Assembly (NCBI GenBank): GCA_938045195.1
Contig: CALINC010000105.1
Location: 1 to 21,387 of the forward strand
Length of the DNA: 21,387 nt
Source of the DNA: an uncultured Treponema sp.
GTDB taxonomy: Bacteria > Spirochaetota > Spirochaetia > Treponematales > Treponemataceae
Direction: 5' to 3'
Below the pieces are notes generated by a model, which saw nothing but the letters and a program-made list of their open reading frames with translations, did no database searches and was not told where the DNA came from. Position numbers and translations under genes: made by a program. Of this stretch, positions 7,046 to 15,068 are shown piece by piece (position 1 is the stretch's first letter; each line of letters opens with the position of its first letter).

Positions 7046-7633
7046 CTAAAACAAATCGAAAAACCACGAGATATCCGTAACATAAAAAGCTATCATCAAA
7101 AAGCCTGCCCCAATTAACAAAAGCGGGTATTCTTTTGCTTCACCATAAGCATTTCCTAAATCGGTTTTTTGTTTTATTGCATTAAAAATATGGGAAAAAA
7201 TAAAAAGTCCGATGCAGGCAGCTGCGATTATTGTAAGAGCTTCTATATATGAACCGGCTTCATATAAAACAAAAAAAAGCAGACCGTAGCTAAAAACGAT
7301 TTCTTTTTCTTCAAGGTTGGGGGTATTTGCAAAAAATGCTTTTTTTTCAAGCAGCTTTTTTAAAAAAATATTTACGAAAATTTCCAAAAGTAAAACGGTA
7401 ATAATTGCAACGAGGGGCAAAATAAAATAAAGACCTAAAGGTATCAATATATATATATTTAAATTCCATAATAAACTTACGGCAATTGATAGGAGGATGA
7501 GCGTTTTTAAAATAAAAATGCACAAGCCGTTTTTATTTTCGCTGTAAATTAAAAGCCGTTCAAGCCCTATGCCATGTCCAAAGATAACGGAAGAAGCAAA
7601 TGTATAAAATAGCACCATCAAAAATATATTCAT
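7046..7633 (-). CDS. rnfA: RnfA-like membrane subunit, without the conserved iron-sulfur cysteines
   Basis: The protein has 195 residues and six predicted helices, and it is last in the rnf order C-D-G-E-A, which is where RnfA belongs. RnfA and RnfE normally face each other and hold a membrane [2Fe-2S] cluster through one Cys in an early helix (GICPFLG) and one in a central helix (TTNCAVLG). Here the first site reads FGHGIGLE (18-25) and the second FSYGLLFF (114-121), with no Cys. The two cysteines present (38 and 140) are elsewhere. Similarity is weak; the call rests on size, topology and position. The ATG overlaps the rnfE stop (ATGA). No rnfB follows; the next gene is the GH57-type gene with its own promoter. 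Confidence 0.65.
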   Translation of the reverse strand: MNIFLMVLFYTFASSVIFGHGIGLERLLIYSENKNGLCIFILKTLILLSIAVSLLWNLNIYILIPLGLYFILPLVAIITVLLLEIFVNIFLKKLLEKKAFFANTPNLEEKEIVFSYGLLFFVLYEAGSYIEALTIIAAACIGLFIFSHIFNAIKQKTDLGNAYGEAKEYPLLLIGAGFLMIAFYVTDISWFFDLF

Positions 7634-8244
7634 TCTTTACTGCCCCCGAACGGCAAAAGTGAGCCGCGTTTTACTGAAAGAAATATCCATGAGGCAAGTC
7701 CCAAAAGAATAAAAGCCCCTGCCGCCGTTCCCAAAAAACGCATGGGCGGGTTTACTGAAAAATAAGGGAATTTAAGAGAAGCAAACCCTGAACTAGACGG
7801 CAGCGATACCGACCCGAAAGCAAAAAATTCTCGTAAAAATGAAATAATTAAAATGAGAATTGAATAACCTGCGGGAAATTCCAAAGATTCTACATTGGAA
7901 TAATAGTTTTCTAAACTTAAAACTATTATATATGAGAAACCCGTTATATAAATATAAATTTGCAAAGGCCCTTGAACAATAGGGAAAAGCCCTTGCAGCA
8001 AGAAATTGAAAAATGCGGCGGCGGCTATTATAAATATTTTAACAAAGAAATATTTAATTTTTTGTTGACTTTGATTTGCCTTGCCTATTTCAAGGGCATC
8101 CGTAATTATCCCCGCAAGCAAACCGGAAAAGAATAAAATCCAAACGGTGCATGCAAGAATAAGTCCATAAGCAAAATTTGCAGCGGCGGGAATAAGCGGA
8201 CAAAGACCCAGCATAAAAATTGTCATAGATTTATTTTTTATCAT
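7630..8244 (-). CDS. rnfE: RnfE-like membrane subunit, one of two cluster cysteines retained
   Basis: The protein has 204 residues and about six helices. LGLCPLIPAAANFAYGL at 12-28 matches the family's LGLCPLLAVTNSAVNGL, with Cys15 as an iron-sulfur ligand. FNFLLQGLFP at 79-88 matches the LLLQAYLP region. The central helix that should carry the second ligand (VNCIILGRAEAF) reads GFSYIIVLSLENYY at 102-115, without Cys. LISFLREFF fits the family's late GAIREI segment. In Rnf complexes this subunit carries electrons and ions across the membrane. Start 8244 overlaps the rnfG stop (ATGA) and has AAAAAGGAG seven bases upstream; the open frame continues upstream only as a shadow of rnfG. Confidence 0.75.
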   Translation of the reverse strand: MIKNKSMTIFMLGLCPLIPAAANFAYGLILACTVWILFFSGLLAGIITDALEIGKANQSQQKIKYFFVKIFIIAAAAFFNFLLQGLFPIVQGPLQIYIYITGFSYIIVLSLENYYSNVESLEFPAGYSILILIISFLREFFAFGSVSLPSSSGFASLKFPYFSVNPPMRFLGTAAGAFILLGLASWIFLSVKRGSLLPFGGSKE

Positions 8245-8741
8245 TGTGAAGCTCCTTTTTGAATATTTTGAAAACAGTACTCGATTTTTGTCTGCATTGT
8301 TTTTAGTATAAGCGGAGTAATTCCGTAATAATCGGGTTGTTTGGCTAAATCGATGTTTCCTGCCAAACCGCAAAATTCAGCTTTAGCGGAAATCTTTTCG
8401 CTTTCATTAAAGCGGTACATAAAAACGCCTTGATATATGCCGTATTTACCCGTCATATTTACAAAAAGAATATAAACAATATTCCCGCCGTGTTCAGCCC
8501 TAAAAAAAGCATTGCAAAAATTAGGCGGAATAATATCTTTTGAATTTTTTATGATTTTTACATTTCTATATTCCGAACACATAGGAGAATGAGTAAAAAC
8601 CGTATTTGCCGCTTTTATGTACGTATCTTCTCTTAGTATAAAGCTCAAATACGAAACTCCCCATAAAGCTAAAATAGCGGTAATAAAAATTCCGGTGAGG
8701 ATTCCCGCTTTTTTTAATTTTTCCGTACTTTCTTTATTCAT
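8241..8741 (-). CDS. rnfG: RnfG-like FMN-binding-domain subunit with degenerate flavinylation site
   Basis: The protein has 166 residues, shorter than typical RnfG (about 190-210). One N-terminal helix (about 12-34) anchors an extracytoplasmic domain. KYGIYQGVFMYRFNES (99-114) fits the strand region where RnfG has GYGGPI-type sequence. The C-terminal PDYYGITPL (136-144) occupies the place of the D-x-x-S-G-A-T motif to which ApbE links FMN. Only Gly140 and Thr142 line up; the Ser and Ala are replaced, so covalent FMN is doubtful. It begins inside the end of rnfD (eight-base overlap) and overlaps rnfE. Identity rests on topology and position as much as on sequence. Confidence 0.62.
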   Translation of the reverse strand: MNKESTEKLKKAGILTGIFITAILALWGVSYLSFILREDTYIKAANTVFTHSPMCSEYRNVKIIKNSKDIIPPNFCNAFFRAEHGGNIVYILFVNMTGKYGIYQGVFMYRFNESEKISAKAEFCGLAGNIDLAKQPDYYGITPLILKTMQTKIEYCFQNIQKGASQ

Positions 8742-9780
8742 AACGTTTCCTCTTTAAAGACTGAATTTTTATTTCCATTTTTTCTACAAGCGGCGTTAAA
8801 ATATTTGTAAGTACAATTGCAAAAATTATACCGGCAGGAGACGCTCCCGCTCCGCAAATAAAAAAAGCCAAAAAACCTGTAAGCGCGCCGCAAATTGCTT
8901 TACCGTATTTTGTTTTCGGAGCCGAAGAAGATTCCGTCAGTATAAATACCGCAGCAAATAAAACGCCGCCGGTTAGATACGCCGCTAAAATGTCTCCCGA
9001 AAAATAAATTCCCGTAACGGGAACTTGTGCAAAAATCCAAATTAAAATTCCGTATACTGCAGTAAATACTGCTGGGAAAACATAATCTGCTGCCCGAAGT
9101 CCGAACAAAACTATTGACGATAAAATCGTAATCAAATTAAACCTAAAAGCAGGGACTGAAGACGTTGAATCGATAAATAAGCTTATATACCCCTCCGGTA
9201 ATGTTACACCTACGCCGTGAAGTAAAATTGAATTAAGAGCAGAGGTTACCGCAAAGTCGGCTTTTATACGTAAAAAGCCTGAAGCCTGTAAAACTGCAAA
9301 CATATTCCCTTTTTCTTTTAAAACAGCAAGCTGCGATATTATCGGCGGAAAAGAGGCAGGACGCGAAATATACGCCATGCAAATTGCAAGAGCGGCGGGG
9401 TTTATCCAATTGGAACCTGTTCCGCCAAACAAACTTTTAGAAATAAAAATTGAAAATGCACTTATTATAAATACAAAAATAAAACCTATTCCCGACGGCA
9501 TAAAGAAACCTATTAAAAGTCCTGTAATAATTGCTCCTAATGAAAAGGCTATTTTTTGGGTAGTAAGATATTGCAGCAAATGCTCTACAAAACAAGAACC
9601 TAAAACTGCCAGCATAATATTTATACATGCTGCAAAATCTCCTAATGCAGCCAAAAGTAAAAATTGAATTGCAAGAAGTAAAATAATGGTTATGTTTATT
9701 TTTGCAGAAGTAAACCGCGTATAGACAAACGGCGAAACGGGAGTAAGTGCCGTCAAGGTTGTATCTGAATTACGCTTCAT
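8734..9780 (-). CDS. rnfD: RnfD-like membrane subunit without the flavinylation motif
   Basis: The protein has 348 residues and about nine helices, the normal size and topology for RnfD/NqrB. SKSLFGGTGSNWINPAA (114-130) matches the signature GKxxFGGLGxNIFNPA. VFILTESSSAPKTKYGK late in the protein matches the FMATDPVTSP segment. Family members carry covalent FMN on the Thr of an S-G-A-T motif in the loop after helix five. Here the equivalent stretch is DFAVTSALNS (175-184), with no acceptor Thr in place. In Rnf it forms part of the electron and ion path. The ATG overlaps the rnfC stop (ATGA). Confidence 0.85.
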   Translation of the reverse strand: MKRNSDTTLTALTPVSPFVYTRFTSAKINITIILLLAIQFLLLAALGDFAACINIMLAVLGSCFVEHLLQYLTTQKIAFSLGAIITGLLIGFFMPSGIGFIFVFIISAFSIFISKSLFGGTGSNWINPAALAICMAYISRPASFPPIISQLAVLKEKGNMFAVLQASGFLRIKADFAVTSALNSILLHGVGVTLPEGYISLFIDSTSSVPAFRFNLITILSSIVLFGLRAADYVFPAVFTAVYGILIWIFAQVPVTGIYFSGDILAAYLTGGVLFAAVFILTESSSAPKTKYGKAICGALTGFLAFFICGAGASPAGIIFAIVLTNILTPLVEKMEIKIQSLKRKRYE

Positions 9781-11069
9781 ACATTTCCCCTTTGTTTTAA
9801 ATTTTCACGCGCCGCACCGATTATTGAAGACAACGGAACCCTCGCAGGGCAAGTTGCGGAACAGCATGAACAGCCTTTGCACATATTTATTTGCTTTATA
9901 ATTTTGGAATCAAGGCAGTTGTCTTCAATGGCCTTTACTATTTTTTTAGGTTCCAGATAAAGCGGACAGGAATTAAAACAAAGTCCGCAGTTAATACATT
10001 CGGAACGCGCATAACTTTTAATTGTATCTTTACTTGGAACATGAATGGATTTTAAATTTTTCGTAACGGGAATATCCAAATTATTGATAGAATAACCGCT
10101 CATAAGTCCGTTTAAAATAATATGTTCCGGATTTACCTTAAAGCCGCCGCATTCTTCAATCAGGCTCCCAATAGGAGTGCCAATGCGGACTTTAAGAACC
10201 TTACACTCATTTACGGCTTTACCCGAAATTAAAACATAAGACGCTGTTACAGGATTATTTGTCTTAACGGCTTCATACGTATAAATTGCTGTGGGAACAT
10301 CAAGCCAAAAAACTTCGGTATTTTTCGGCAGACGGAAATTTTCTACAGATGGATAATTATAACTCGACTTTATAAATTCAACCTCACAATTACTACAAAC
10401 TGCCGCAATTTTTTCGAGTTTAGCTTGTTCATTTTTTCCGCAGTGATGCATACATATAATATGTTCCGCTTCGATAATTTTTGCGATAATTCCGATACCT
10501 TCTGCCGTTTCATTATAAAATGTATCAAATAAAACCGAATCCAAACCGCAGGATGGGTCTTTGTCAAAAAAGTTGATACAAAGGGATTTACCGGCTGAAG
10601 AGGCTGTTTTAAGTGTAGTCCGTAATTGGCAGGCAAGAGATTCATTATTTGAAAAAGCGGTATTGATTATACCTGCAAAATCTATAGTACGTAATAATTC
10701 CGAAGCGGCACTTTCCCGCCACGAATAATGCGCTGCCGTTTTTCCTAATATATCAAAAGAGCCTTCAAGTTTTATTGCAATAGACTGAATAAGTTCTCCG
10801 TTGGGTAAATCGAAATCAATAAAATCATAAACCACTCCGGGAATAGACGAATAAGCGTTGACATCGGTTTTTCCGGTACCTCTGGCAATGAGTTGCCCCT
10901 CTCTTACAAATTCACCGCGCATTACAAGCGGGGTTAATTTATTTTTTTTTGTTAAAGAAATCGGTATAAATGCGGTCTGCGGTAAAAACGCATTCCCTTC
11001 AAAAGGTGCCGCAGGCAGAGGATATTCTAAGATTTCTTTTCCGCGTTTAAAAGTTAAAAAGTTCGTCAT
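9777..11069 (-). CDS. rnfC: RnfC-like subunit: ferredoxin clusters intact, nucleotide/flavin loop missing
   Basis: The protein has 430 residues and is cytoplasmic. The N-terminal barrel-sandwich domain is clear (LTPLVMRGEFVREGQLIARG, then SSIPGVVYDF). The C-terminus has two [4Fe-4S] motifs: Cys358, 361, 364, 368 and Cys397, 400, 403, 407, each followed by Pro, and then VPLSSIIGAARENLKQR as in RnfC. The middle domain normally binds FMN and NADH with AGIVGMGGAGFPT and ECEPY motifs. Here FAGIINTAFSNNES (132-144) replaces the glycine loop and no ECEPY is present. It should still relay electrons but may not use NAD(H) in the usual way. The start overlaps the stop of the 485-residue membrane protein (ATGA). 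Confidence 0.85.
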   Translation of the reverse strand: MTNFLTFKRGKEILEYPLPAAPFEGNAFLPQTAFIPISLTKKNKLTPLVMRGEFVREGQLIARGTGKTDVNAYSSIPGVVYDFIDFDLPNGELIQSIAIKLEGSFDILGKTAAHYSWRESAASELLRTIDFAGIINTAFSNNESLACQLRTTLKTASSAGKSLCINFFDKDPSCGLDSVLFDTFYNETAEGIGIIAKIIEAEHIICMHHCGKNEQAKLEKIAAVCSNCEVEFIKSSYNYPSVENFRLPKNTEVFWLDVPTAIYTYEAVKTNNPVTASYVLISGKAVNECKVLKVRIGTPIGSLIEECGGFKVNPEHIILNGLMSGYSINNLDIPVTKNLKSIHVPSKDTIKSYARSECINCGLCFNSCPLYLEPKKIVKAIEDNCLDSKIIKQINMCKGCSCCSATCPARVPLSSIIGAARENLKQRGNV

Positions 11070-12523
11070 TTGTTTAATACTCTCAATATAATAATCGTTA
11101 TAGGCATTAAGCTCGAAAGCAGTGCAACAAAAAGAGCGGCTGCATTAAAACTGTTAAGAGGAAACTTCTTGCCGATATATGCAGCCGCAGCAAACCGCCC
11201 TTGTGAATAAAGCAAATCTTCAATCGAAGGGCTTTGTCTAAAAGACAAAGTCTTTTCAATAAACTCATCATCAAGATTAAAAACTTCGCCTGGATGCTCG
11301 GTTACAACGCCATTTTCATCAACCGAAAATTCGGCATAATTTATTTTTTCAACCGTTTCTTTATTATCGTTCAGTCTTATATAGGGCTTTATATGCAAAT
11401 TCCACGAATCCGAAATTAAATTCTCCAAATCAGGTAAATCTTCACCGCTTTTTATTTTTTTAAAATTATCAAAAGCATCCTTTGAAAATCCCGAAATTTC
11501 CGATAAGCGGCAAGGTGCCGGAAAATAAAGAATATTTTTATAAGCCTGCATCGTTTTATTAAAACCGAAATATAAGAACAAACTTGAACATACAATAAAA
11601 AAAACAGATGTTCCCGAAACTATAAAAAGTTTTTTTGAATCCCAAAATTTTATAACCGATTTCGGATTCATTAAATACGGTGTAATTGTTTTATGAAGTC
11701 TTTTTGTTTCATTTTTTTTATGAATAAAAAATCTAAACCGTTCCGAAATATAAGTAAATGAAGCAGCCGCAATAAAAGCCGAAACAAAAAGAAGCAACGA
11801 AATATTGCTATTAAATTTTGCAACCGTAAAAGCAACAAATGGCAAAAATATTAAAAGCGGATTTTTTTTAATTCTATTTGTAAGCTGTTCCTTAGTAAAC
11901 CGTAAATACAAGGCTGCCGCTTCCGTCCAAAAAGCGAGCGTAAAAATCATGAGAATTGAAGCCGTTAATGCAAGGATACCCGTCTGAAGTCCCGCATAAA
12001 GCGTAAACGGCAAAGCGAGAAAGAAGAAAAAATCTCTCCGTTTTGTAAAATAAAACGCAATGACAAAAAAAGCTGCTGCCGATATAAACTGAAAAAGCGA
12101 GAATCCCGAATTTCTTTCTATGTAAAAAGAGCCGGTATTTTTTCTTAAATACCTAAAAAATTTCGGGGTAATATTTTCGGTTATGGGAATATACATATAG
12201 CGTATATTTTCTTGATCATTTATAAACCACTGTGAATATCTCTCCCTATCAGTGAATGGGAAATTTGTGCAGCCGTTTCTTTCAAGTTTTTTAAAACGGG
12301 TTTCGATTGAAGCGGAAGAGATAATACCCTCTATTCCGTTTTCTTCTGCAGCCTGCAAAATTGCGGTTTCGTCGGCACTCATCGGTAAAAAGAGAATTCT
12401 ATATGCGTGCCAAACCGTATCTTTTTCGTTTGCAGGATAAAAAAACAAAAAAAATACGGAGCAAACAAAGAGACAGCTTGCAAATATATCCAAAACAATA
12501 AAATAATCTTTTGATACTTTCAT
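11066..12523 (-). CDS. Membrane protein of unknown function in the rnf operon
   Basis: The protein has 485 residues and I do not recognise it. One helix near the N-terminus (about 8-30) leads to an extracytoplasmic segment of about 110 residues (DETAILQAAEENGIEGIISS, then a stretch with several Arg/Tyr pairs). A cluster of about six to eight helices follows (about 143-290). After a cytoplasmic basic stretch (HKKNETKRLHK) comes another helix (about 302-325). A second soluble region of about 130 residues comes next, then a final helix at about 463-482. It has no lipobox, catalytic motif or cofactor motif. It starts five bases after the DUF212 gene and overlaps rnfC by four bases, so it is co-expressed with the Rnf subunits and may assemble with them (inference). 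Confidence 0.65.
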   Translation of the reverse strand: MKVSKDYFIVLDIFASCLFVCSVFFLFFYPANEKDTVWHAYRILFLPMSADETAILQAAEENGIEGIISSASIETRFKKLERNGCTNFPFTDRERYSQWFINDQENIRYMYIPITENITPKFFRYLRKNTGSFYIERNSGFSLFQFISAAAFFVIAFYFTKRRDFFFFLALPFTLYAGLQTGILALTASILMIFTLAFWTEAAALYLRFTKEQLTNRIKKNPLLIFLPFVAFTVAKFNSNISLLLFVSAFIAAASFTYISERFRFFIHKKNETKRLHKTITPYLMNPKSVIKFWDSKKLFIVSGTSVFFIVCSSLFLYFGFNKTMQAYKNILYFPAPCRLSEISGFSKDAFDNFKKIKSGEDLPDLENLISDSWNLHIKPYIRLNDNKETVEKINYAEFSVDENGVVTEHPGEVFNLDDEFIEKTLSFRQSPSIEDLLYSQGRFAAAAYIGKKFPLNSFNAAALFVALLSSLMPITIIILRVLNK

Positions 12524-12528
12524 GTATA

Positions 12529-13017
12529 TTATCCGAAATAAGCAAATAAAATTGCAATGATTGTACCTAAAATAATACCTGCGACGGCTTCAATCGGTTT
12601 ATGTCCGTTAATTTCCCGCACGGGTTTAAATACGAAGTTCTTATACTCTGCGGCAAATTTTGAGCCCAAATCGTTTAAAGTCCTTGCTTGCAAACCGCTT
12701 GCCCGTCTTACACCAACGGCATCACGGATAACAATCATTGCAACAAAAGCGGCAAAAATAAAAAAATCCGAATCGAAACCGTGCCTTATTCCTATACTGA
12801 CGGTTAGAGAGGCGACAAGGGCAGAGTGACTTGACGGCATTCCTCCTGTTTTCCAAAAAATAAGTTCAAAAAAATCCAAGGGGCTGCGTATGGATGAGCT
12901 AAACAGAGCAAATATTGTTTTTACAGACTGACTTAAAAGCCAGCTTGTAGCTGCCGACAAAAAAATAGGGTTTGAAAAAAGCATCACTATTTGCTCTCTT
13001 TGAATTATTCCAAGCAT
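12529..13017 (-). CDS. DUF212 (YuiD-type) membrane protein related to PAP2 phosphatases
   Basis: The protein has 162 residues and about four helices. Three blocks define the family: GGMPSSHSA (58-66), RDAVGVRRASGLQARTLN (98-115) and GHKPIEAVAGIILG (138-151). They resemble the phosphate-binding motifs of acid phosphatase/vanadium haloperoxidase proteins. The family's substrate is not established, though a lipid phosphate is plausible. It is the first gene of the operon leading into rnfC. ATG 13017 has no Shine-Dalgarno sequence. ATG 12984, which gives MLFSNPIFLSAATSWLLSQ, matches the usual family N-terminus and could be the real start. Confidence 0.8.
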   Translation of the reverse strand: MLGIIQREQIVMLFSNPIFLSAATSWLLSQSVKTIFALFSSSIRSPLDFFELIFWKTGGMPSSHSALVASLTVSIGIRHGFDSDFFIFAAFVAMIVIRDAVGVRRASGLQARTLNDLGSKFAAEYKNFVFKPVREINGHKPIEAVAGIILGTIIAILFAYFG

Positions 13018-13044
13018 ATTGTAATTTTCTACAAAATAGCTCTT

Positions 13045-13071
13045 TTGTCAAGCCGTATAATAATATATAAT
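13045..13071 (+). promoter_or_regulatory. Divergent promoter region, rluA-family gene and rnf operon
   Basis: For the plus strand: TTGTCA (13045-13050), a 15-base spacer and TATAAT (13066-13071), nine bases before ATG 13081, predicting an almost leaderless mRNA. On the minus strand an overlapping TTGACA (13046-13051) faces the DUF212-rnf operon but has no good -10. Shared -35 bases would make the two promoters compete. Confidence 0.4.
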
Positions 13072-13080
13072 ATATGAATT

Positions 13081-14019
13081 ATGGAAAATACAATTTTTAC
13101 TATACATGAAGATGATGAAGGAAGAAGGATAGACCGTGTTTTACGCAAGTTCTTAACAAATCTTCCGCTTTCGGGTATTTATGCTGCAATGCGGCGCGGT
13201 AAAATAAAAATCAACGGCAAAAACGTGAAGCCTGCTTATATAACGCACTGCAATGACAAACTCGAAATTCAAAATAGTTTAATTGATGCGTTTTTGCAAA
13301 AAAATATTACGGCACTAAAGGTGGCGGTAAATAAATCAATTGAACCGTCTATAATTTTAAAAACCGAAGATTTGCTTTTTATAAATAAAAAAATAGGGGA
13401 AACAGTTCACGGCGAAAACAGTCTATGTTCCTCAGTTTTGGAGCATTTTCCTGCAAAGGGGACAAGCCTTTCGTTTACGCCCGGCCCTTTGCATAGATTG
13501 GACAAAAATACAAGCGGGATTATTACGTTTTCACAAAGTCTAAAAGGCGCACAAAAATTTTCCGAAGCAATTCAAAACGGCAAAATTGAAAAATATTATA
13601 TCGGTATTATAGAGGGGCTTACAATAAAAGAAAAACTTGAAAGTCTTATAGACGGAAAAAAATGCGTAACCTTTGCAAAGATTTTGGCTTCTTCAAAAAC
13701 TGAAAATATAAGTCTTGTAAAATTCAAACTTGTTACAGGGAGAAAACATCAAATAAGAATTCAGTGCGGGCAATTCGGGACACCTCTTTTAAATGATAAG
13801 GTTTACGGTTCAAAACAAAAGCTCGCAGGAACAAAAAATTATTTTTTGCATGCTTTTAGCCTTGTCTTTAAAGAAACACTCTTTACAGGAATCCCTAAAA
13901 GTATTACGGCTCCGTTTCCCGCATATTTTAAAAAATGCGAAGATTTATTCGGAATTAAAATGTCAGAAACTTATGTTTCTTCCGATTGTTTATTTTATCA
14001 AGAAGGCAAATATGTGTGA
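13081..14019 (+). CDS. RluA-family 23S rRNA pseudouridine synthase (RluC/RluD type)
   Basis: The protein has 312 residues and is cytoplasmic. An N-terminal S4 RNA-binding domain (about 12-65, ending in GKIKINGKNVKP) is followed by the catalytic domain. Motif II is GPLHRLDKNTSGIITFSQ (135-152), with catalytic Asp141. Motif III includes the LVTGRKHQIRIQC segment. The enzyme converts uridines in large-subunit rRNA to pseudouridine; which positions cannot be told from sequence. The ATG at 13081 has no ribosome-binding site and lies nine bases from a -10 hexamer. The last codons overlap the start of the alpha/beta hydrolase gene (ATG 14012), implying coupled translation. Confidence 0.9.
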   Translation: MENTIFTIHEDDEGRRIDRVLRKFLTNLPLSGIYAAMRRGKIKINGKNVKPAYITHCNDKLEIQNSLIDAFLQKNITALKVAVNKSIEPSIILKTEDLLFINKKIGETVHGENSLCSSVLEHFPAKGTSLSFTPGPLHRLDKNTSGIITFSQSLKGAQKFSEAIQNGKIEKYYIGIIEGLTIKEKLESLIDGKKCVTFAKILASSKTENISLVKFKLVTGRKHQIRIQCGQFGTPLLNDKVYGSKQKLAGTKNYFLHAFSLVFKETLFTGIPKSITAPFPAYFKKCEDLFGIKMSETYVSSDCLFYQEGKYV

Positions 14020-15013
14020 TAAGGTAAAACAAATCTTTTGCTTTTTAATTATTTTTTCGGCAGTATATCTTCAAGCGGAAGAAAACGCCTCTGTCGGGAA
14101 CTATGAATTAAAAGCATTTAATGACGAAAAACGTATAGGCTTTACGAATGTGTATAAAAAGATTCTTGCCGATAATACAAAAGACGCTTCTTTCTCCGAT
14201 GAGAATATAAAAGGACTCATCACGTTATATATTCCGAAGCAAAAAGGAAAATATCCTCTTGTTATGATAACTCACGGCTGGGCAAATTCAAAGTTTGCAT
14301 TTTTATCTTTCGGTAGAACGCTTGCCTCGCACGGTTATGCAGTTGCAGTGTTTACGTCTAAACATAAAGCACTGCCCAAAGATTGGCTTGCGGCTTTTTA
14401 TTCTGTCTGCGAATTATTAACGGCAAAAACGCAAGATGAAAATGATACCTTATATGATTCTATAGATATTGAACATATCGGAATCGTTGCCCACTCTATG
14501 GGCGGTGCAGCCGCTTTATATTTTGCAAATTTTATGCCGCAGATAAAAGCTGTTATAGCAATTCACCCTTATAATGGCGCATCCAAACTGATTGAAGCAG
14601 TAGGTTCTAAAAATGAAGAATTAGGAGATGAGTTGCCGAACATAAAAGGAGCGGTGCTAATTCTTACCTCCGAAGCTGATAATACTGCATATCCTGAAAA
14701 AACATACCGCTTTTTTCAGAATCTAAATAAAACAATGCCCGCATGTTTTTTATCATTTAAAAACATAAAACATAACGGTTGTTTGGATATGTACAAAACA
14801 TTATTGTCCGGAGGGTACGTTAAAGAAAACTTTATGCTTTATTCCGCTCTAACTGCGGCATGGTTTAATTCATTTTTAAAAAATCAATTAGAGTACTCTG
14901 ATATTTTTATAAAAGGTAAAGAAAAATTTTCCGAAATTGAAAATTTATTATATACCGAAAGGATTAGAAAACACGCCCCCTATCCTAATTATGACGCGAG
15001 GAATTTACCATAA
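14012..15013 (+). CDS. Exported alpha/beta hydrolase (dienelactone-hydrolase/lipase-like)
   Basis: The protein has 333 residues. A signal peptide (MCDKVKQIFCFLIIFSAVYLQA, cleavage near 22) places it in the periplasm or outside. The fold is shown by YPLVMITHGWANSKFAF (oxyanion region, 81-97), the nucleophile elbow IVAHSMGGAAALYF with Ser162, an acidic turn ILTSEADNTAYP with the likely catalytic Asp, and KNIKHNGCLDMY with the likely His. Such proteins hydrolyse esters or act as chlorophyllase- or lipase-like enzymes; the substrate is unknown. The elbow begins AHS, not GHS, a common variant. The start is ATG 14012 because it gives the signal peptide. The frame is open further upstream only as a shadow of the pseudouridine synthase gene. 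Confidence 0.83.
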   Translation: MCDKVKQIFCFLIIFSAVYLQAEENASVGNYELKAFNDEKRIGFTNVYKKILADNTKDASFSDENIKGLITLYIPKQKGKYPLVMITHGWANSKFAFLSFGRTLASHGYAVAVFTSKHKALPKDWLAAFYSVCELLTAKTQDENDTLYDSIDIEHIGIVAHSMGGAAALYFANFMPQIKAVIAIHPYNGASKLIEAVGSKNEELGDELPNIKGAVLILTSEADNTAYPEKTYRFFQNLNKTMPACFLSFKNIKHNGCLDMYKTLLSGGYVKENFMLYSALTAAWFNSFLKNQLEYSDIFIKGKEKFSEIENLLYTERIRKHAPYPNYDARNLP

Positions 15014-15030
15014 TGAGTAAATACACAGTC

Positions 15031-15059
15031 TTGATTTTTATACAAAAATTAAGTATTAT
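15031..15059 (+). promoter_or_regulatory. Promoter of slyD, predicted near-leaderless
   Basis: TTGATT (15031-15036), a 17-base spacer and TATTAT (15054-15059). The ATG at 15069 is nine bases after the -10, so a leader of two or three bases is expected. This supports ATG 15069 over TTG 15060, which would fall just after the -10 and upstream of the transcript start. Confidence 0.45.
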
Positions 15060-15068
15060 TTGCAGAAG

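Noticed and set aside
9377..9667. 96-codon plus-strand open frame
   Set aside because: It is antisense to rnfD, whose signatures are clear; a shadow frame.
13793..14011. N-terminal extension of the alpha/beta hydrolase frame inside the pseudouridine synthase gene
   Set aside because: It overlaps a well-supported gene in another frame, and the signal peptide begins at ATG 14012.
15060..15068. TTG start for slyD three codons upstream
   Set aside because: It falls directly after the predicted -10, before the likely transcript start, and adds residues not usual for SlyD.
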